Assembly: GCA_905221605.1 (NCBI GenBank)
Contig: CAJNDS010000731.1
Span: 15,001 to 79,000 of the forward strand
Direction: 5' to 3'
DNA from: Symbiodinium natans
Lineage: Eukaryota; Sar; Dinophyceae; Suessiales; Symbiodiniaceae
Length of the DNA stretch: 64,000 nt
The first letter of the stretch is position 1. Each line of letters begins with the position of its first letter. A program made the translations under genes and the position numbers. The notes beneath the pieces were generated by a model. That model was not told the origin of the DNA. It searched no databases and saw only the letters and a list, made by a program, of their open reading frames with translations. This document shows, piece after piece, positions 12,281 through 22,927 of the stretch.

Positions 12281-12529
12281 ACTAGTTGGCAAACAGGTCA
12301 GTAATAAGCCCATATGCCATAACACAAACACTCAAGAGAAGCAGCTTTCAGACAGCCTTCATCAAGCTGCTACTCTACTGGGGGCCTATGTTGGCCTGGG
12401 TCTCGGTGACAGGAAGCATTACAAAGCATTGCCGGCAGCAAAAAAAGGAGAGTATCGCCGCAACAAGATCACTCATTATCATCGCCCGATCCAATCCCTA
12501 ATATGCAATATTTAGCACCAGCCGCAAAT

Positions 12530-12760
12530 TCACAGTCACATCAACCTCATGTAGGAGCATTACAACAACCATTACCACCTCAATAGAGCAAGTAGAAAGA
12601 AGAAGCGCTGCCAAAACTCGCGTGACAGATAGAAATCACCAACACAAAGAATGCACTACCAAATGTCCGACTCGGCCGTGCTTTGTCGTCATCATCAAGT
12701 GCGCCAACTTTACCACGAAAACCACAACAGCAACAACAAGCACAGAAAACACATCACCAC
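12530..12760. other. A/C-rich, G-poor tract
   Basis: The plus strand is dominated by A and C, with runs such as ACCACAACAGCAACAACAAG. There is no credible coding sequence. It looks like intron or spacer with strong strand asymmetry. Confidence 0.4.
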
Positions 12761-13056
12761 AGCAAAGTGCTCAAAAACACATCTTTAAAGGAAGGAGCAG
12801 GAGAAATTAATCTCTGCACCAAGTAAAATTCACATATGTACGATTGCAAGGTACCTCCTCCACATGCTCGAACCCACCAGTATGTCACTGGACCCTGAAG
12901 CCTATGGCACGACACTACCCTGAGCACAGGCATGCCTTCTGCAAGCGCTTTCTGAAGGGAGTTCTTGAAGGTAATGAAGCCTGACGAGCCATGCTGTCGG
13001 GGTGAAGAGTGACACGTGGGCTCAACTTTGGGGCCTGCCTCGCTTGCCATGAGCAC
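12754..13056 (-). CDS. Possible exon, unknown product
   Basis: The minus strand reads HGSSGFITFKNSLQKALAEG, then MPVLRVVSCHRLQGPVTYWW, which looks like genuine protein. A second stretch upstream (about 13350-13240) reads HVKTILILACADAAVISTVA in another frame and may be the preceding exon. A donor candidate (GGAGGTACC) lies near 12850. No domain is recognised. Confidence 0.35.
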   Translation of the reverse strand: MLMASEAGPKVEPTCHSSPRQHGSSGFITFKNSLQKALAEGMPVLRVVSCHRLQGPVTYWWVRACGGGTLQSYICEFYLVQRLISPAPSFKDVFLSTLLW

Positions 13057-14322
13057 ATCAGGTGCCCCTCATTGCCTGGCACCATGCAAACCACATGAAA
13101 CCTGTGCACCGAGGAAACGTATAAACAACATACTGTGCCCGGATGACCGGGCACTGGCTCGGCTGCCCATGGCTCGGAGAGCAGCGCACCACAAGTCTCA
13201 TTATTCCAGATGCAACATTCTGTTTCTCACTGCCCTGTTGCAGCACTGCTACAGTAGAGATAACAGCCGCGTCAGCACATGCAAGTATCAATATGGTTTT
13301 CACGTGATTCGAGCGCCGCGGCTTATCTGGTTCGCGGCTTGTTGTTTGCTGGAGTTGCCGGCCCCGTTCTCTGTAGCCCTTGATCGGTATGATGTTTCTT
13401 CTGTACACCAGCCTGATGTCGACGGCGTGCGCCTGCGTGCTAAAGCCTGGAGCCATCGGTTCGCAACGAAAGCACTGCCTCGCAGGCCTCCTTCTGGTTG
13501 CAATATGGGGTCTCTAAGAGGAAAACCCAAGGATTCACCTGGCTGTTGCTTTGCAACCCGCAATTTTTGGATGCTGCTCAATCCTCGGTCGGGTGCAGTC
13601 TATCGCGTGGGCACGAAGCTGCGCTGGACAAGGTGCCCATAGTGCAGCTGTTGCCTCCTAAGCGTGACACAAGGATCGCGCAGAGAGTCTCTTCATCTCC
13701 AAAGGCCTTTTGTTGGCAAACTATCTGTCGCATTCTGGGTTCAGCCTCTCTGGCATGTTGCAGTGGATGGCCAGTTGCTCACCAAACTCGCCAGCTGGTA
13801 AATACGCAGGCCTTCATCAAAGTCAAGAGTTGTCCTTGACTGGCCTGCCATTGTCTAATTGTACCGCATGTGCTCGAAGAAACCTTGAACAACACATGGA
13901 GCGAACTGCTATGATGGTTCTCGTTGGTGCATCTAAGCCTCTTGATATGAAGCATGTCCATCGGCAAAGCAGCTTGGCTGCGCCAGGAGATAAATAACAT
14001 ACGAACGAGTTGCCGCTCTCCTGGCTATCATTCTGGCAAGCAAGCATAAGGTGTCCGCTTCGTCTACACGTTCTACACACTTTGTTCATTCGACTTGGTC
14101 TCTGGCCCACCCAAAAGGCACCCCCCTCCCCCCCCCCCCCTTGTGTGAGCTGAAAACGCAGCAGTCCGATGCTTTGGCCGCCCTTCCTGAGACCCCCTGC
14201 CTCGGACCTGGCAGACACTGTGGATGGGAAAGATGGGCCAGGAGACAGGAGTATACAGCAGCATGAAATTTAACATCCCCACGTCGAGGGTGGGTAAAAA
14301 CAGCACACAGGACAATTGTTAG
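13057..14322. other. Interval with no confident gene
   Basis: ORFs occur on both strands (for example 13016-13642 plus and 13300-13581 minus), but none has a recognisable motif. A run of C residues at about 14126-14141 interrupts several of them. Nothing here can be assigned. Confidence 0.25.
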
Positions 14323-14706
14323 ATGCCCGAGTCACAAACAAAGGCAAACAAAGCCAAAGCGAAGCGCAAGCTCGATACAGTCCCCCAAAACACAACGCCA
14401 CTGGCCTTGGGCTCCCCGGTCTCCAAAAAGCAATCTCTCGAGAGGCAACTGTTCCGGGCCCAAGCAAAAGATAACTTATCTTTCCAGGTCGCCACCAGCT
14501 CGAGACAGTCCAAAAAAAGTAGCTGCTCAGCAGCTGCACTTTTGAGATTTCTGTTTCAGAGTGTTTTCGAGAGACCGGCGGAGGGGGCTGGTGCGAGAAG
14601 TCCGGAAGAACCTCCACTGTGGTCGAAGTTTCGCAATTTCGAGTACATCTCGTGGTGGGCACTCTGGAGAAACTCTGTGAGATTCTTTGCGGCTCTGTGG
14701 GATTGA
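14323..14706 (+). CDS. Possible small basic protein of 127 residues
   Basis: This plus-strand ORF starts MPESQTKANKAKAKRKLD and ends FFAALWD before TGA. Its N-terminal half is rich in Lys, Ser and Gln, like a nuclear or disordered protein; its end is aromatic. It is a complete ATG-to-stop ORF with no family match and opposes the prevailing strand, so it may be spurious. Confidence 0.2.
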   Translation: MPESQTKANKAKAKRKLDTVPQNTTPLALGSPVSKKQSLERQLFRAQAKDNLSFQVATSSRQSKKSSCSAAALLRFLFQSVFERPAEGAGARSPEEPPLWSKFRNFEYISWWALWRNSVRFFAALWD

Positions 14707-15107
14707 TTTTCTAGGGCTTCTCTGATGATGGGAGATCCGGGCCAGGAGGCCGGGGGACGAGGAATTTTGGAGACCGGCGAGGAGAATAGTGTTGTTGAAG
14801 TCTACGCACCCCCCCCCCCCCGCCCATACCAGGAACAGGGGGAAGGGCGAGGGGAAGGAATAGGCCCAGGGCCAAAGAAGGGTGGGGGGCACACTATCCA
14901 CAATCCACACACACACACCACGTCACAAAAGCCTCCGAGACTGATACTGAGTCATGATGAGTCATAGTATCATGGCCAGCTTGATAGCCAAGATTTCGTC
15001 GGGCAGGAAGCTAAGGGACGCTCAGGTTTCAAAGTCGCCGCTCCATCCACAGTGGACCTGCAGGACTGGGGGTGGTGGAAGAGTTGCGCTTGTCATCGCT
15101 CCATGTC
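14707..15107. other. Spacer with C-run; possible exon edge
   Basis: It contains a homopolymeric C run at about 14811-14821 and a short CA repeat near 14909-14920. A minus-strand acceptor-like CCTGCAG|GTCC near 15058 hints at an exon below it, but the frame cannot be fixed. Confidence 0.25.
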
Positions 15108-16662
15108 TCAACTCTCAGCCCTCCGATTCAGCAATCTCACGCCTTCAAGTTCATGTAGCCCGTGGCACATGAGCAAGATCCTGCCAATGTTATGTCGGCG
15201 GAACGCTGCCCTACCGCTGTCCAACATGTCCAAGTGCTGGCATGTCGCAACAGAACACAAAAAGTGTTTCAATGCGCGATTCCTTGCACTGATTGCTAAG
15301 GGCAACTGTGCTTTGATACTAGTGACTAGTGGGAAAGTCGGAAAGTGGGTAAGCAGAATGTAAAGAAAGGTCTCGGTAGAACTCGGGATTCGGAAGCACA
15401 GCGCTTTGATGGTATGCAGACCAGGCCCCAACACCACCCGTCCCGCAGACCACCCAGTTTCCGTAGGGCACCTCTCACCAATTTAAAAATCACTGGGAGG
15501 GAAGGTGCTGTGCCGCTATGCAAGCCACGCGAGGCTTTTGTCCTGTAACCTGCTTGCCTGCACCTCCTGCTTGCACTGGACAAACTGCGTGCATGCCAGG
15601 AGGAGTTACATGGTGATGTAGTTGTTCTGCAACAAGCGAAACCCAGATACTATGGCATTATGTGGAAGTGCACAGGGGCATGTGAGTGTGCGGAAGTGGG
15701 AGGGCCAAGCGTGCCGAAAACTGCTGCATGGAAGACTGGACCATCTGTACTCGCCGATAGCGCTCCTTGACCCAAATAGCGCCGGGCCGCGCCGGCGGCA
15801 AAGGACCAAGGAAAATCACAGGGAGCCCCCTAAGAATCCATGAGCTGAGGTGAAGAGGCAGAGATCTCTTCGCATCTGTGCATCTCATTCTGGCTGTGCC
15901 ATGTGCTGCCCCTTGGTCAACTCAGCTCATCCACAAAACACATGTCTTACTGCCACAAGGGTGAGACGACTTGCCAGTCAGGGTTTCATCGCACAGCTCA
16001 GAAAGCCACTGTCGAGCACAATGGGCATACAGTGGCAGATACATATGTATGGCCGGATGCTCGCTGCATCTGGCCTTGCCATGTCCAAAGCTATTGAAAA
16101 CACAGTAAATACTCAAGAAGGTGATTGACCTGAGGGCGTCAAGCTAGCATTGTTCATTGCAGGAGCAGTGCTGGAGCATCGCCCACGTACGGATAAAGCG
16201 TCTTTCCAAAGATGGGAGCCTGATCAACATGTAGGCCCGTTGAAACCCTCATCTTTCAAACATGAAGGACCCATGAGGGATCAGCCTCCCACATATTCAC
16301 ATATATTCACTGCACAGCGCGATCCAGGCCTAGAGGGTCAGAAGCCTGTCGCTCGGAGCAGTTCGGATACTACCTACCTCTGGTGCACGACCCAGTGCGA
16401 ACAGGTGCCTTTCGTGGGCACTGGATGATCCCGCCAAACCTGATGCTCTTCTCTCTCCACCACTGGCAAGCGCCGCATGACACAAGTGACAAATTATGCA
16501 TGACAGAAGCATGAAGCCAACCACAGTTAACTTGCAAACTTGAATAGCTACTGAGCGAACACAATATCCAAGACAGGAAACGAAACATTGAAGGACGGCA
16601 CAAGTAGACCGCTGCATTGGATGTTCACTGAGTTTACTGTGTCTGTGGACAACTGCTTTCAA
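15108..16662 (-). CDS. Cluster of minus-strand exons, unknown product
   Basis: Coding-like stretches on the minus strand, in order: 16662-16400 (hydrophobic CVRSVAIQVCKLTVVGFMLL, a possible membrane segment), about 16040-15930 (ARQWLSELCDETLTGKSSH), about 15790-15660 (WVKERYRRVQMVQSSMQQFS) and about 15330-15108 (ALKHFLCSVATCQHLDMLDS and RILLMCHGLHELEGVRLLN, then a stop). Their order and strand suit one multi-exon gene, but the splice sites are not resolved and no domain is recognised. Confidence 0.3.
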
Positions 16663-18019
16663 TCTGGGATGCAGGCACCGCCAGGTGGTCTTCCGCCGAC
16701 TCCAACCTGAGAAGCTACACGACTTGGGGGACTGTGGTTACAGGGTTCGGGGAATGTGTGCTGGTCAGGTGCAGTGTGCATGGCTCAGGCTCACACGCCG
16801 GCAAGGACAGGGCGCTTCTTGTGTGCGCTGAAAATTGTCCTGGTCGACCGCTGCGAGCACGGAAGCCTTGAACTCAATTCTTGTATCGGCCTAGGAGTAA
16901 GGTAAGCAGTCCTCCCATCACGGCCTGGCCCAACGCCCTGCACCTGCGCTTCGGCACTGTTGCAGACAGCACACCAGAGCATGGCTCGTTTTGCTTCATC
17001 TTCTTCTTATGCTAATCTGCTGACCCTTCATTCCCCCTTTGTCATTTTGTATGTCTTTCTTTCAGACATGGCTAGTGCAAGCTCGTTCTTCTTCTCTGCG
17101 CTCTTGAGCGCCCCCTCCCAGGAGACAAAGAACCCAGCCGCGACAGCCAGGCAAGCCGCTTCTTCTATACTGTTCTCCATCTTCTTCTTCTTCTCCTTAT
17201 TACTCTTCTTCTTCTCCTGATTACTCTTCTTCTTGTTCTTCTCCTTCTCCTTCTTCTTCTTCTCGCACTTGAGGGCCCCATCTCGCCCTCTCTCTACAGA
17301 GGCCAGGCGCAAGCCCTTGCTTCGCGCAGAGCGCTCTGGAATGGAGTCTTTCATGAAGTCCCTCCCTCTCTCTCCCAGTCTCTCCTTTAGGCAAGACAGA
17401 GAGCAGACAGAGAGCAAAGGCACGGGAACGTGTCCTCAGCCCCTCCGCGGGCCCCTGGGCCCCTACAAAACCTAGCAGCACTAGCAGGGCTGGGTCACGC
17501 CGCAATCCTCCGCATCTTTCTCAGCAAGTCGCCTGGGCACCCCTTCAAAGCCTTGCGTGGCGATCCAACTAAGTGGTTCGCTTGCTCTCCGCAACAAGCA
17601 CAACAGAGTCAAACAAGTGTCGACACTCAACTGACTCAACTTCCATAGGATTGATACTGCAGCACGTTTCGCGGTCACTTGTAGTGTCATGTGACAGACT
17701 GCGGAAAGCAAGTCCTAAACTCCCCTGGCACTGCATATCGTGCCATCTCAACTACTTGAGCACAGTGGACGGGCAACGCTGTCCGTTCACTACTGCCTGT
17801 GCAAGTAGCCCTGCAACATCTGCTCCACTGGAAATACTGGCTCAAAGAGAAGAGATGTCAAACGAGATGTTTAAACAACCTTTGCAGCGCCTCACACATT
17901 CATTGCATGAATTCTGGGGTTTTGCTGCCCATCTGGCAGCTTGAGCTCCGCGGTCTGCATCACTTGTGGCTTCAGGCCTCGTCCGAGTGCAACCGGGAGA
18001 CAGTGAATCTCAGCTCATC
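16663..18019. other. Spacer with pyrimidine-rich (TTC)n tract
   Basis: At about 17156-17268 the plus strand is an imperfect TTC/CTT repeat. ORFs across it on both strands are composition artefacts. Elsewhere I see no supported gene. It lies directly downstream of the CtIP-like gene. Confidence 0.35.
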
Positions 18020-19780
18020 TCAAACACTAACCGCCCCGCTCACATCCTCTTCAGGTGACCAGGCCTGGGGTGAAGACTCCGCGTGGACAGGAAAGGACAA
18101 GTCCCAGAAGCCTCGCAGAGGTGCCCTTTTGTTCGCCCTGAACACTTAAAAGTGCACATGGTGACATGGCATGCAATATCATGTAATTGTATGTACTTGT
18201 CATGGCGTGTGGGTGGCCTGGTGGAGTGCTTGTCGGCGCGTGCTCGGATCGGTGCCTGGACGACTTTGGTCCTAGGGGGCCAACTCCCGCGGCTGCGTAG
18301 AATCTGCGGCACATCTCGCAGTCATGTCCCGGCAGAGCTAGTCGTTGTTCCTTTCCTCGCACTACACAGCGGCATGGTGCCCCAGAGGCATTTTGAACAG
18401 GTGATGGGATACCGTTCGCCTCAGCACGAACCACTTCGAAAGTGCGTGAGCTTGAGCGGCAAACGTTTGAAGCAAGAGCGTCTGGACGTCCATGGTGACC
18501 ACGATCCGCATCCGTAGGTGGATTCCATGCAACGATGGCATCTGTGGGTTCCCTCGGTGGTGCTGGCAGCGGTGCCGGCAGTGGTGCTGGCTCCGCTGAT
18601 TCTGTTGGCTCCCAGATGCGAAGCCCGGCTATGCCGGCTATCTGCCTCAACTCCGTGAGGGGCTCGCGCCTCACATCCGGCCGGACATCGCGGATGCCCT
18701 TTGGGCGGGGCTCTTCCTTCGATTTGTACACTCTCTCGCCCCTCGCATTGGGGGGATCAGCTCTGGACTGTCGTGACTCCACCGGAGAGGGCTTTGCACT
18801 CTTCTCACGCTTGCTGCATCTTTCATGGGGAGACTCATGCCCTCTCGTGCGCGGCTCCTCCGCAGGTTGCAAAATGTTGCAGAAAACGTGCAACCAGGAT
18901 GTGAAAGGAAGCTATTGCAGGTCCTTCCGTCTTGAGCTGGTTTGAGCAGGATGCACGCCTTCATCTTGTCCAGCGATAGGTTCCCACACGGGTTTGCCTG
19001 GCGCAAGGGATCTTTGGTGGCAAAGCAGACACAGAGCAAACCGGGTCAGCTTTGGCCACTGCCTCCCAGAGAAGGTGACGCAGGCTCGCACGCCTGTGCC
19101 GGCAGACAGTGTAAGAGTCACAAATGATTCTGTCTGGGTGCGTTGCAACAGGTTCGACAACTGTGATAACATCAGGACCAGCTCGGCACATCTGAACGAA
19201 GCATGTCAGTGTACACCGTGGCACTGCTGGCAACAGCGAGATCCAGGGTTGCGTGCTTCTTCTGGCGAGGGGTCTTGACAACGACGCAGTCGACGGCGCT
19301 TGCCACCTGAGACATCCAGCAGTCAGCCATTGTTAGTAAGAGCAGTTGCTCCTCATGACTTTGCTTGGTCAGTCCTACCGTCTACGGTTTGCTTGATTTC
19401 AACCTGCCTTCGCTCGTCAACTCGTTGAGCTTTGCGGCATACGTCCTGATCTTGCCCTGCGGTCTGCGATTGCATCTGTAGCTTTTCAGCCATACAAAAT
19501 ACCACATAGTATCACATAGCGTTCAGACTCACCGAGCTCAGAGAGAAACCTAAGCTTGATCTGAGTCTAAGCTTGGCTCTGCTTGAACTAACTGCCCTCT
19601 TGACATTCGGCTCTTGTTTGACGAGCCTTGCAGTCGTCGACCTGACTCACAAGCGGTTTCATCTGGACCAGTTTGGCCTCGCAGACTTGTGCCGCTCGCC
19701 CCATCCCCACAGAGGCATTTAGACAAGTGCACAACAAAGGGGTGTCAGAACCAGTGTGGCACACCACGACACTCAACTTT
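18020..19780 (-). CDS. RBBP8: CtIP/Sae2/Com1-like DNA-end-resection factor
   Basis: The C-terminal exon pair (to 18218, then 18111-18020) joins in frame and carries the CtIP/Sae2 C-terminal domain: RCVVRGKEQRLALPGHDCEMCRRFY holds the conserved VRGK.R..LPGH segment and a CxxC, followed by SRHRSEHAPTSTPPG and, across the intron, FWDLSFP. These match the family's CxxC, RHR and TPxxFW-x-x-x-FP motifs in order. In other eukaryotes this domain activates the Mre11-Rad50 nuclease at double-strand breaks. Upstream are a Pro/Arg-rich disordered segment and probable exons with heptad-like helices: about 19495-19380 (MAEKLQMQSQTAGQDQDVC) and about 19700-19595 (AKLVQMKPLVSQVDDCKARQ). These fit the family's N-terminal coiled coil but are not joined with certainty; neither is a stretch at about 19310-19190 (VDCVVVKTPRQKKHATLDLA). 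The C-terminal call is strong; the gene start is not. Confidence 0.8.
18112..18217 (-). other. GC-AG intron in the CtIP-like gene
   Basis: This 106-bp intron begins GCCACC and ends TGCGAG on the minus strand. Removing it joins TPPG to FWDLSFP and recreates the conserved CtIP motif. Without splicing, the ORF runs into unrelated sequence. Confidence 0.8.
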
Positions 19781-20180
19781 GCGATTATTCACAAAGAGAA
19801 AGCCCAGCGAGGAGAAAGAACCATCCAGCCCACAGGTGCTTTAGGTTTCAGGAAGGTTTCAGGGAAACCTTTTTTCAACATAATCGTTCCACGAGCCGGA
19901 TTCTCAAAATTCTCAAAGAAGGCAGCCGTGCACTTGAAACCGAGAAAGACAGTGGCCTTTACAAGGCGACGACCCCTTCCGCCATCCTACTCCACATTGA
20001 AGGACAAAGTGGCATGCACTTGCACGTTCTCGTGTTGTGCATGGAGGCGTAGGGCCAATGTAGGGGTGCTGCAATACCGACAGAAACTAACATTGTCATC
20101 TTTCTTCTTATTCTTCTTCTTCTTCTCTTCTTCTTCTTCTTCTGCCCCTCTCGCCGAGGCGTGCCCGGTGCACGTCCATC

Positions 20181-20181
<1 letters not shown>
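19781..20181. other. Spacer, pyrimidine-rich at its right end
   Basis: No gene is recognised. A TTC/CTT-rich stretch at about 20100-20145 precedes the long CT microsatellite. ORFs here are composition-driven. Confidence 0.3.
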
Positions 20182-20255
<74 letters not shown>

Positions 20256-20330
20256 GCACGCGTAGCCCCCCCCGAAGAGAGGGCCGCCCCAAGGGGCGCG
20301 TGATGTCCAAGGTCTCGTGACTCCCATCAT
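20182..20330. repeat. (CT)n microsatellite plus GC-rich tail, copy 1
   Basis: About 72 nt of uninterrupted CT (20182-20253) follow CCATCG. They are followed by CACGCGTAGCCCCCCCC and then GCCGCCCCAAGGGGCGCG...TCCAAGGTC. The left junction and GC-rich tail recur near 22126 and 22541, so this is a dispersed repeat with an internal microsatellite, not a lone CT tract. Confidence 0.6.
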
Positions 20331-20702
20331 GTTGACGGGCAAAGAAAAGTATGAAAGGCCGTAGGGTAAAAACATGCACCTGGGGGACTCTGTTGGTTTT
20401 TCCCCCCAGGGTGCCTATCAAAGTGTTGGATCGAGGGTACCGCCCTGAATTGCACCCTTGGCCATGGTTAAATGAAAGAGGTGACATTGTTTGTCCACGT
20501 TGCCTAACATATGCCCCCTGCAGTGCGGCAGTGGGGTTGGGAAAGGTTGTTGTTACCCCTTGCAGTTCAGCAGCGGGGTTACGACAAATGTGTTCCTATC
20601 TCAAGCGGTTACACTGCTGTAAATTGGGTAGACTTTGCCCCCCTAGACAAGTTTCCCTTTCTTGCCCATCAGTTGCGGAGGTTGTCGTCGTAGCCACCTC
20701 CC

Positions 20703-22010
20703 TCAGTTGTAGCCAGAGTCGTCGTAGTTTGCCAGGCGAGCCACTTTCTCCCCCAGCTTTTCTCGGTTTTTGCTGCAGATGTCCCCGGTTTTCCTTTTCC
20801 TTGGCAGCGGTGGCTTGTCGCGAGCTGGAGCTGTTGTCGGGGCCGATGGTGTTGCACATGGTCCCCCTCGAGGTGTCCTTGACCGAGAAGCTCCCTTGGG
20901 TGCAGCGGTAAGTCTGGCTATTGTCCTTGCCCCTTTTTTGGCTTGGGGCTGTGTGGAGGCCGATGGTCTTTCACATGGTCCTCTGTTGTCCTGCCCCCAA
21001 GCTTGCGAGGTAGTCCTTGCGGATGCCGTCCTTGCCCCCTGTTTGGCTCGGGGCTGTGTAGGGGCCGATGGTCTCTCACATGGTCCTCTGTTAGTCTGCC
21101 GTGAAGTCTTCGTGGGTCGTGCTCCCGCTGGGAAATCTCTTTTCTTGGCTTGTTGTTGGTGGAGCGTCTCCCACGTAGTAGTCGAGGGAGTGATGTGGTG
21201 CAAAGTGGTGGTTCGGAGTCGTTGCCAGGGTGGCATTGAAGTAGGTTGGGGCACTGCAGGTCGAAGTCCGGGTCGGCGAGCTTGTAGTGTACCCCCGGTG
21301 CGGGTTCTGTCCTCTTCCTGGTCAACCAAGACGTCTTCATACTCCTCCCCTTCGTCGTCTTTGTCTTGGCAAAGCGCTGGTCCCGGCACGTCTCCCCCTG
21401 GCCGTGGACCTGGTAGATCTCCTCCTCGAGGTGGTGTTCTCTCTTCCCGTCCAGGTTGAGTGGGCGCTTCTCCTTTTTTGGCCGATGGTATTTCACATGG
21501 CCCCCGGGCATCGTCTTCTTTGGCTGGCATGTGTTGTTGTCCATCCCCCACGGCCGATGGTATTTCACATGGCCGGGCATGGTCCTTTCCTTCTTCCTCC
21601 TCCGTGTCGCCCCCCCAGTCGGCCTTGTCTTTGTCGTCATCGCTCTCTTTCTCTTTTTTGATCTCGGTCTTGACCTCGTCGTACTTGCCCCCTTCTCCAG
21701 CAGGTTGGTGAGGCCGGTGCTCGCCCCCACCTGATGGCATTGTCGGTGCAGCGGTTTCCCCCACGAAAGGCGGCACGTAGATCACCCCCATCTGTGGCAT
21801 GAGCACGTTGATGCTAGCCTGGAACCACTGAGTGGTTTGGTGGGTGTCTGCTCGTCGGAGCTGCTCCTCGATGTAGTGCGTGGTGTCGGGGGTATATGTA
21901 TTCGCCACCCAAAGGATCAGCTCCCTCATGTAGTGTAGGGCTCCTCCAAGTAACCTTTGGGCCTCCTCTGGCACGGGCGTCATGAGGGGCGCCCCCCCTT
22001 TCGTTGCCAT
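20703..22010 (-). CDS. 435-residue low-complexity protein with GPCExPSA repeats
   Basis: A single uninterrupted ORF starts at an ATG in a good context (GCCATGG). Residues 1-90 are a probable folded helical part (MTPVPEEAQRLLGGALHYM, IEEQLRRADTHQTTQWFQAS). The rest is disordered: an acidic block (TEEEEGKD, DDEGEEYEDVLVDQEED) and then a basic, Gln/Arg/Pro-rich tail ending near KRKTGDICSKNREKLGEKVA. The motif PC-[EA]-x-PSA occurs five times, mostly as GPCE[IR]PSA. I do not recognise the protein. Layout and flanking (CT)n repeats suggest either a mobile-element ORF or a fast-evolving nuclear protein. Confidence 0.55.
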   Translation of the reverse strand: MATKGGAPLMTPVPEEAQRLLGGALHYMRELILWVANTYTPDTTHYIEEQLRRADTHQTTQWFQASINVLMPQMGVIYVPPFVGETAAPTMPSGGGEHRPHQPAGEGGKYDEVKTEIKKEKESDDDKDKADWGGDTEEEEGKDHARPCEIPSAVGDGQQHMPAKEDDARGPCEIPSAKKGEAPTQPGREERTPPRGGDLPGPRPGGDVPGPALCQDKDDEGEEYEDVLVDQEEDRTRTGGTLQARRPGLRPAVPQPTSMPPWQRLRTTTLHHITPSTTTWETLHQQQAKKRDFPAGARPTKTSRQTNRGPCERPSAPTQPRAKQGARTASARTTSQAWGQDNRGPCERPSASTQPQAKKGARTIARLTAAPKGASRSRTPRGGPCATPSAPTTAPARDKPPLPRKRKTGDICSKNREKLGEKVARLANYDDSGYN

Positions 22011-22125
22011 GGCTGAGGCTTGCTATGTCAAGGGGGCCGTAATGGGCCAAGCGATGGGGCAGGGCAGGGCGTGCAGAAAAGGGGTCCTGGAGAGATTACC
22101 AGTACGTGTCAAGGAAGTGGCTATC

Positions 22126-22200
22126 GTCTCTCTCTCTCTCTCTCTCTCTCCACACGCCTAGTCCCCCCGAGAAGGAGCTGTTTGTCTTGCCCTTTCCGTG
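22126..22200. repeat. (CT)n microsatellite plus flank, copy 2
   Basis: A short CT run (about 22126-22150) begins after CTATCG and is followed by CACACGCCTAGTCCCCCC. The order and wording match copy 1 on the other side of the 435-residue ORF. Confidence 0.5.
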
Positions 22201-22473
22201 GCACTTGCGGAGGGCTCTCTAAGTGGCGGCAGGTTGGCCGCGTTGGGGCTGGGGCTCAGATTCGGTGGTGAGTAGGGCAGAGTACAACACAACATCTCTC
22301 TTCTTTTTCTTCTTCGCCTCGCTTGACAGAATACCTTCTTCTTCTGCTGGGCTTGAAGGCCCTAAGGCCCCCACGCGCTGGCGCGCTCGAAGTTTCGGTC
22401 TCAAGTGAAACCCCCAGACTGCGTGCTATGAGGGTTGGGATCAACAACTACTTCAAACCAGAAAACCCTACCC

Positions 22474-22488
22474 CTCTCTCTCTCTCTC

Positions 22489-22542
<54 letters not shown>

Positions 22543-22613
22543 TGCGCATGGCGGGAGCCGCCCCCAAAGGGCGCAAGTCCCAAGGTCCTCCTGTGAGGCG
22601 GCATCTCTCTCTG

Positions 22614-22653
<40 letters not shown>

Positions 22654-22660
22654 TCCCTCC
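22474..22660. repeat. (CT)n microsatellites with GC-rich core, copy 3
   Basis: CT runs at about 22474-22541 and 22606-22650 flank a core with GCCGCCCCCAAAGGGCGC...TCCCAAGGTC, which is the GC-rich tail of copy 1. The second CT run lies beyond that core. Confidence 0.5.
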
Positions 22661-22927
22661 ATTTGTAGGGTGCTAATGGCATCACAGCTGCGATAAGCAC
22701 GCGACTATGAGTTGCTCGTTCTCTTCGACTGCTTCTTCCAACTCCCTCAGCTTGAATGCAACGGCTTCCAACCGACCACAAATGCAGAACTTGCTGCTGG
22801 CCTTTCCCACATGCGAGCCTGCTCATGCGCTGCCTCCAACACAGAAACACATATTCCAATCAGATTCATGAGCACATATGAGCACACACACACACAAACA
22901 CCATCAGGCAGGCGGATGCCATCCTTT

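Noticed and set aside
19959-20487. Minus-strand ORFs rich in alternating Arg-Glu
   Set aside because: These are translations of the (CT)n microsatellite.
20770-21459. 229-residue plus-strand ORF
   Set aside because: It is the antisense of the 435-residue ORF; its length comes from the repetitive Pro/Arg/Gly codons on the other strand.
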